From Sclerotiophoma versabilis (Eukaryota > Ascomycota > Dothideomycetes > Pleosporales > Didymellaceae): a stretch of DNA of 64,000 nt. The stretch spans positions 1,922,001 through 1,986,000 of the forward strand of contig JAAROD010000093.1 in the NCBI GenBank assembly GCA_012274445.1, read 5' to 3'. The position numbers were made by a program, and so were the translations under genes. Of this stretch, positions 63,630-64,000 are shown one piece after another (within the stretch, counting starts at the first letter, position 1; the number at the start of each line of letters is the position of its first letter). The notes under the pieces were generated by a model that did not search any database, had not been told where the DNA came from, and saw only the letters and a program-made list of their open reading frames with translations.

Positions 63630-64000
63630 CTGGAAGCTTCCGTCGTCTGGAGCGGTCTGATCTTGAGCAGTCTTAGGAGGGTTGATTCTGGATGTCAGTG
63701 TGACATTCGCTCTTGATATTGAGCATCAGCGTGTCACTACTGATCGTCAACGGCTCATGCAGGTAGAGGTACAGAGGGTTGCAATACATCTGACATCTGT
63801 CATATGCCATATGTCGTCTGCAAGTCGTGAACGAGCGGAAAAGGACCGATAGCTTTCCGCTGCGAAGCATTCCTCGCTTATGCTTCCCATGCGGTTGCTG
63901 CTGCGCCAATTGGCGATTTTTCGTCTCCTCGACTGGTTGTGCTACCTGAAGTCGCAAAGATAACAGCAACGAGCGAGCGCAGTCTTTCTGTCACGGGAAA
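63630..64000. other. 3' flank to window end
   Basis: 371 bp. A 98-codon minus-strand frame (63673-63969) shows no signature and may be chance; a gene continuing beyond the window cannot be excluded. Confidence 0.35.

Noticed and set aside
1..64000. Transposons, CRISPR arrays, rRNA genes
   Set aside because: No transposase, integrase or reverse-transcriptase motifs, no terminal repeats with target duplications, no regularly spaced repeats and no rRNA-like stretch were seen on reading both strands.

Overview
The window reads as nuclear DNA of a filamentous ascomycete (Pezizomycotina; a Dothideomycete is my best guess, from gene families and style only). Protein genes are broken by short GT-AG introns, mostly 45-80 bp, with CTAAC/CTGAC-like branch sites. 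tRNA genes carry short introns. The families are typical of the group: PalA, CrzA, an AspD/Cdc10 septin, a siderophore-type MFS transporter, a But2-domain secreted protein and DUF3431. There is no operon structure and I saw no intact transposon.

Left part (1-12.3 kb): a short-chain dehydrogenase cut by the window edge, a BCS1-like AAA ATPase, a tRNA-Glu, a secreted But2-domain protein, a small secreted SnoaL-like protein and an intronless GH94 phosphorylase that looks bacterial in origin. Next (12.7-22.8 kb) is a stretch with signs of gene decay: a WD40-repeat pseudogene with three stops, several frame breaks and a 15-base C run; an astacin-type metalloprotease with a premature stop; one apparently intact C2H2 zinc-finger gene; and about 3.7 kb with no gene I can support.

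Middle (22.8-43 kb): lipoate-protein ligase, an uncertain small gene, an FAD monooxygenase convergent with a siderophore-type transporter, cytosolic methionyl-tRNA synthetase, an LTO1/Yae1-domain protein, a Cdc10-type septin divergent from mitochondrial ribosomal protein L32, a tRNA-Asp, a Rud3-like GRAB-domain golgin, a candidate small cysteine-containing secreted protein and a DUF3431 membrane protein.

Right part (43-64 kb): the calcineurin-responsive factor CrzA next to the pH-signalling protein PalA, the copper chaperone Atx1, a DJ-1/PfpI-like protein lacking the usual cysteine, a damaged BTB gene, Qcr7 divergent from a mitochondrial NAD+ carrier across a G/C-rich promoter, a large unrecognised protein and a DNA-3-methyladenine glycosylase.

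Most genes are ordinary housekeeping or stress genes. The points most worth a second look are the decay stretch, the spliced/unspliced ambiguity of the small gene at 41.1 kb, the PalA-CrzA neighbourhood, the DJ-1-like protein and the candidate G-quadruplex promoter. I did not find a clearly new multi-gene system. All family calls are by eye, and exon borders were deduced from splice signals plus frame continuity.
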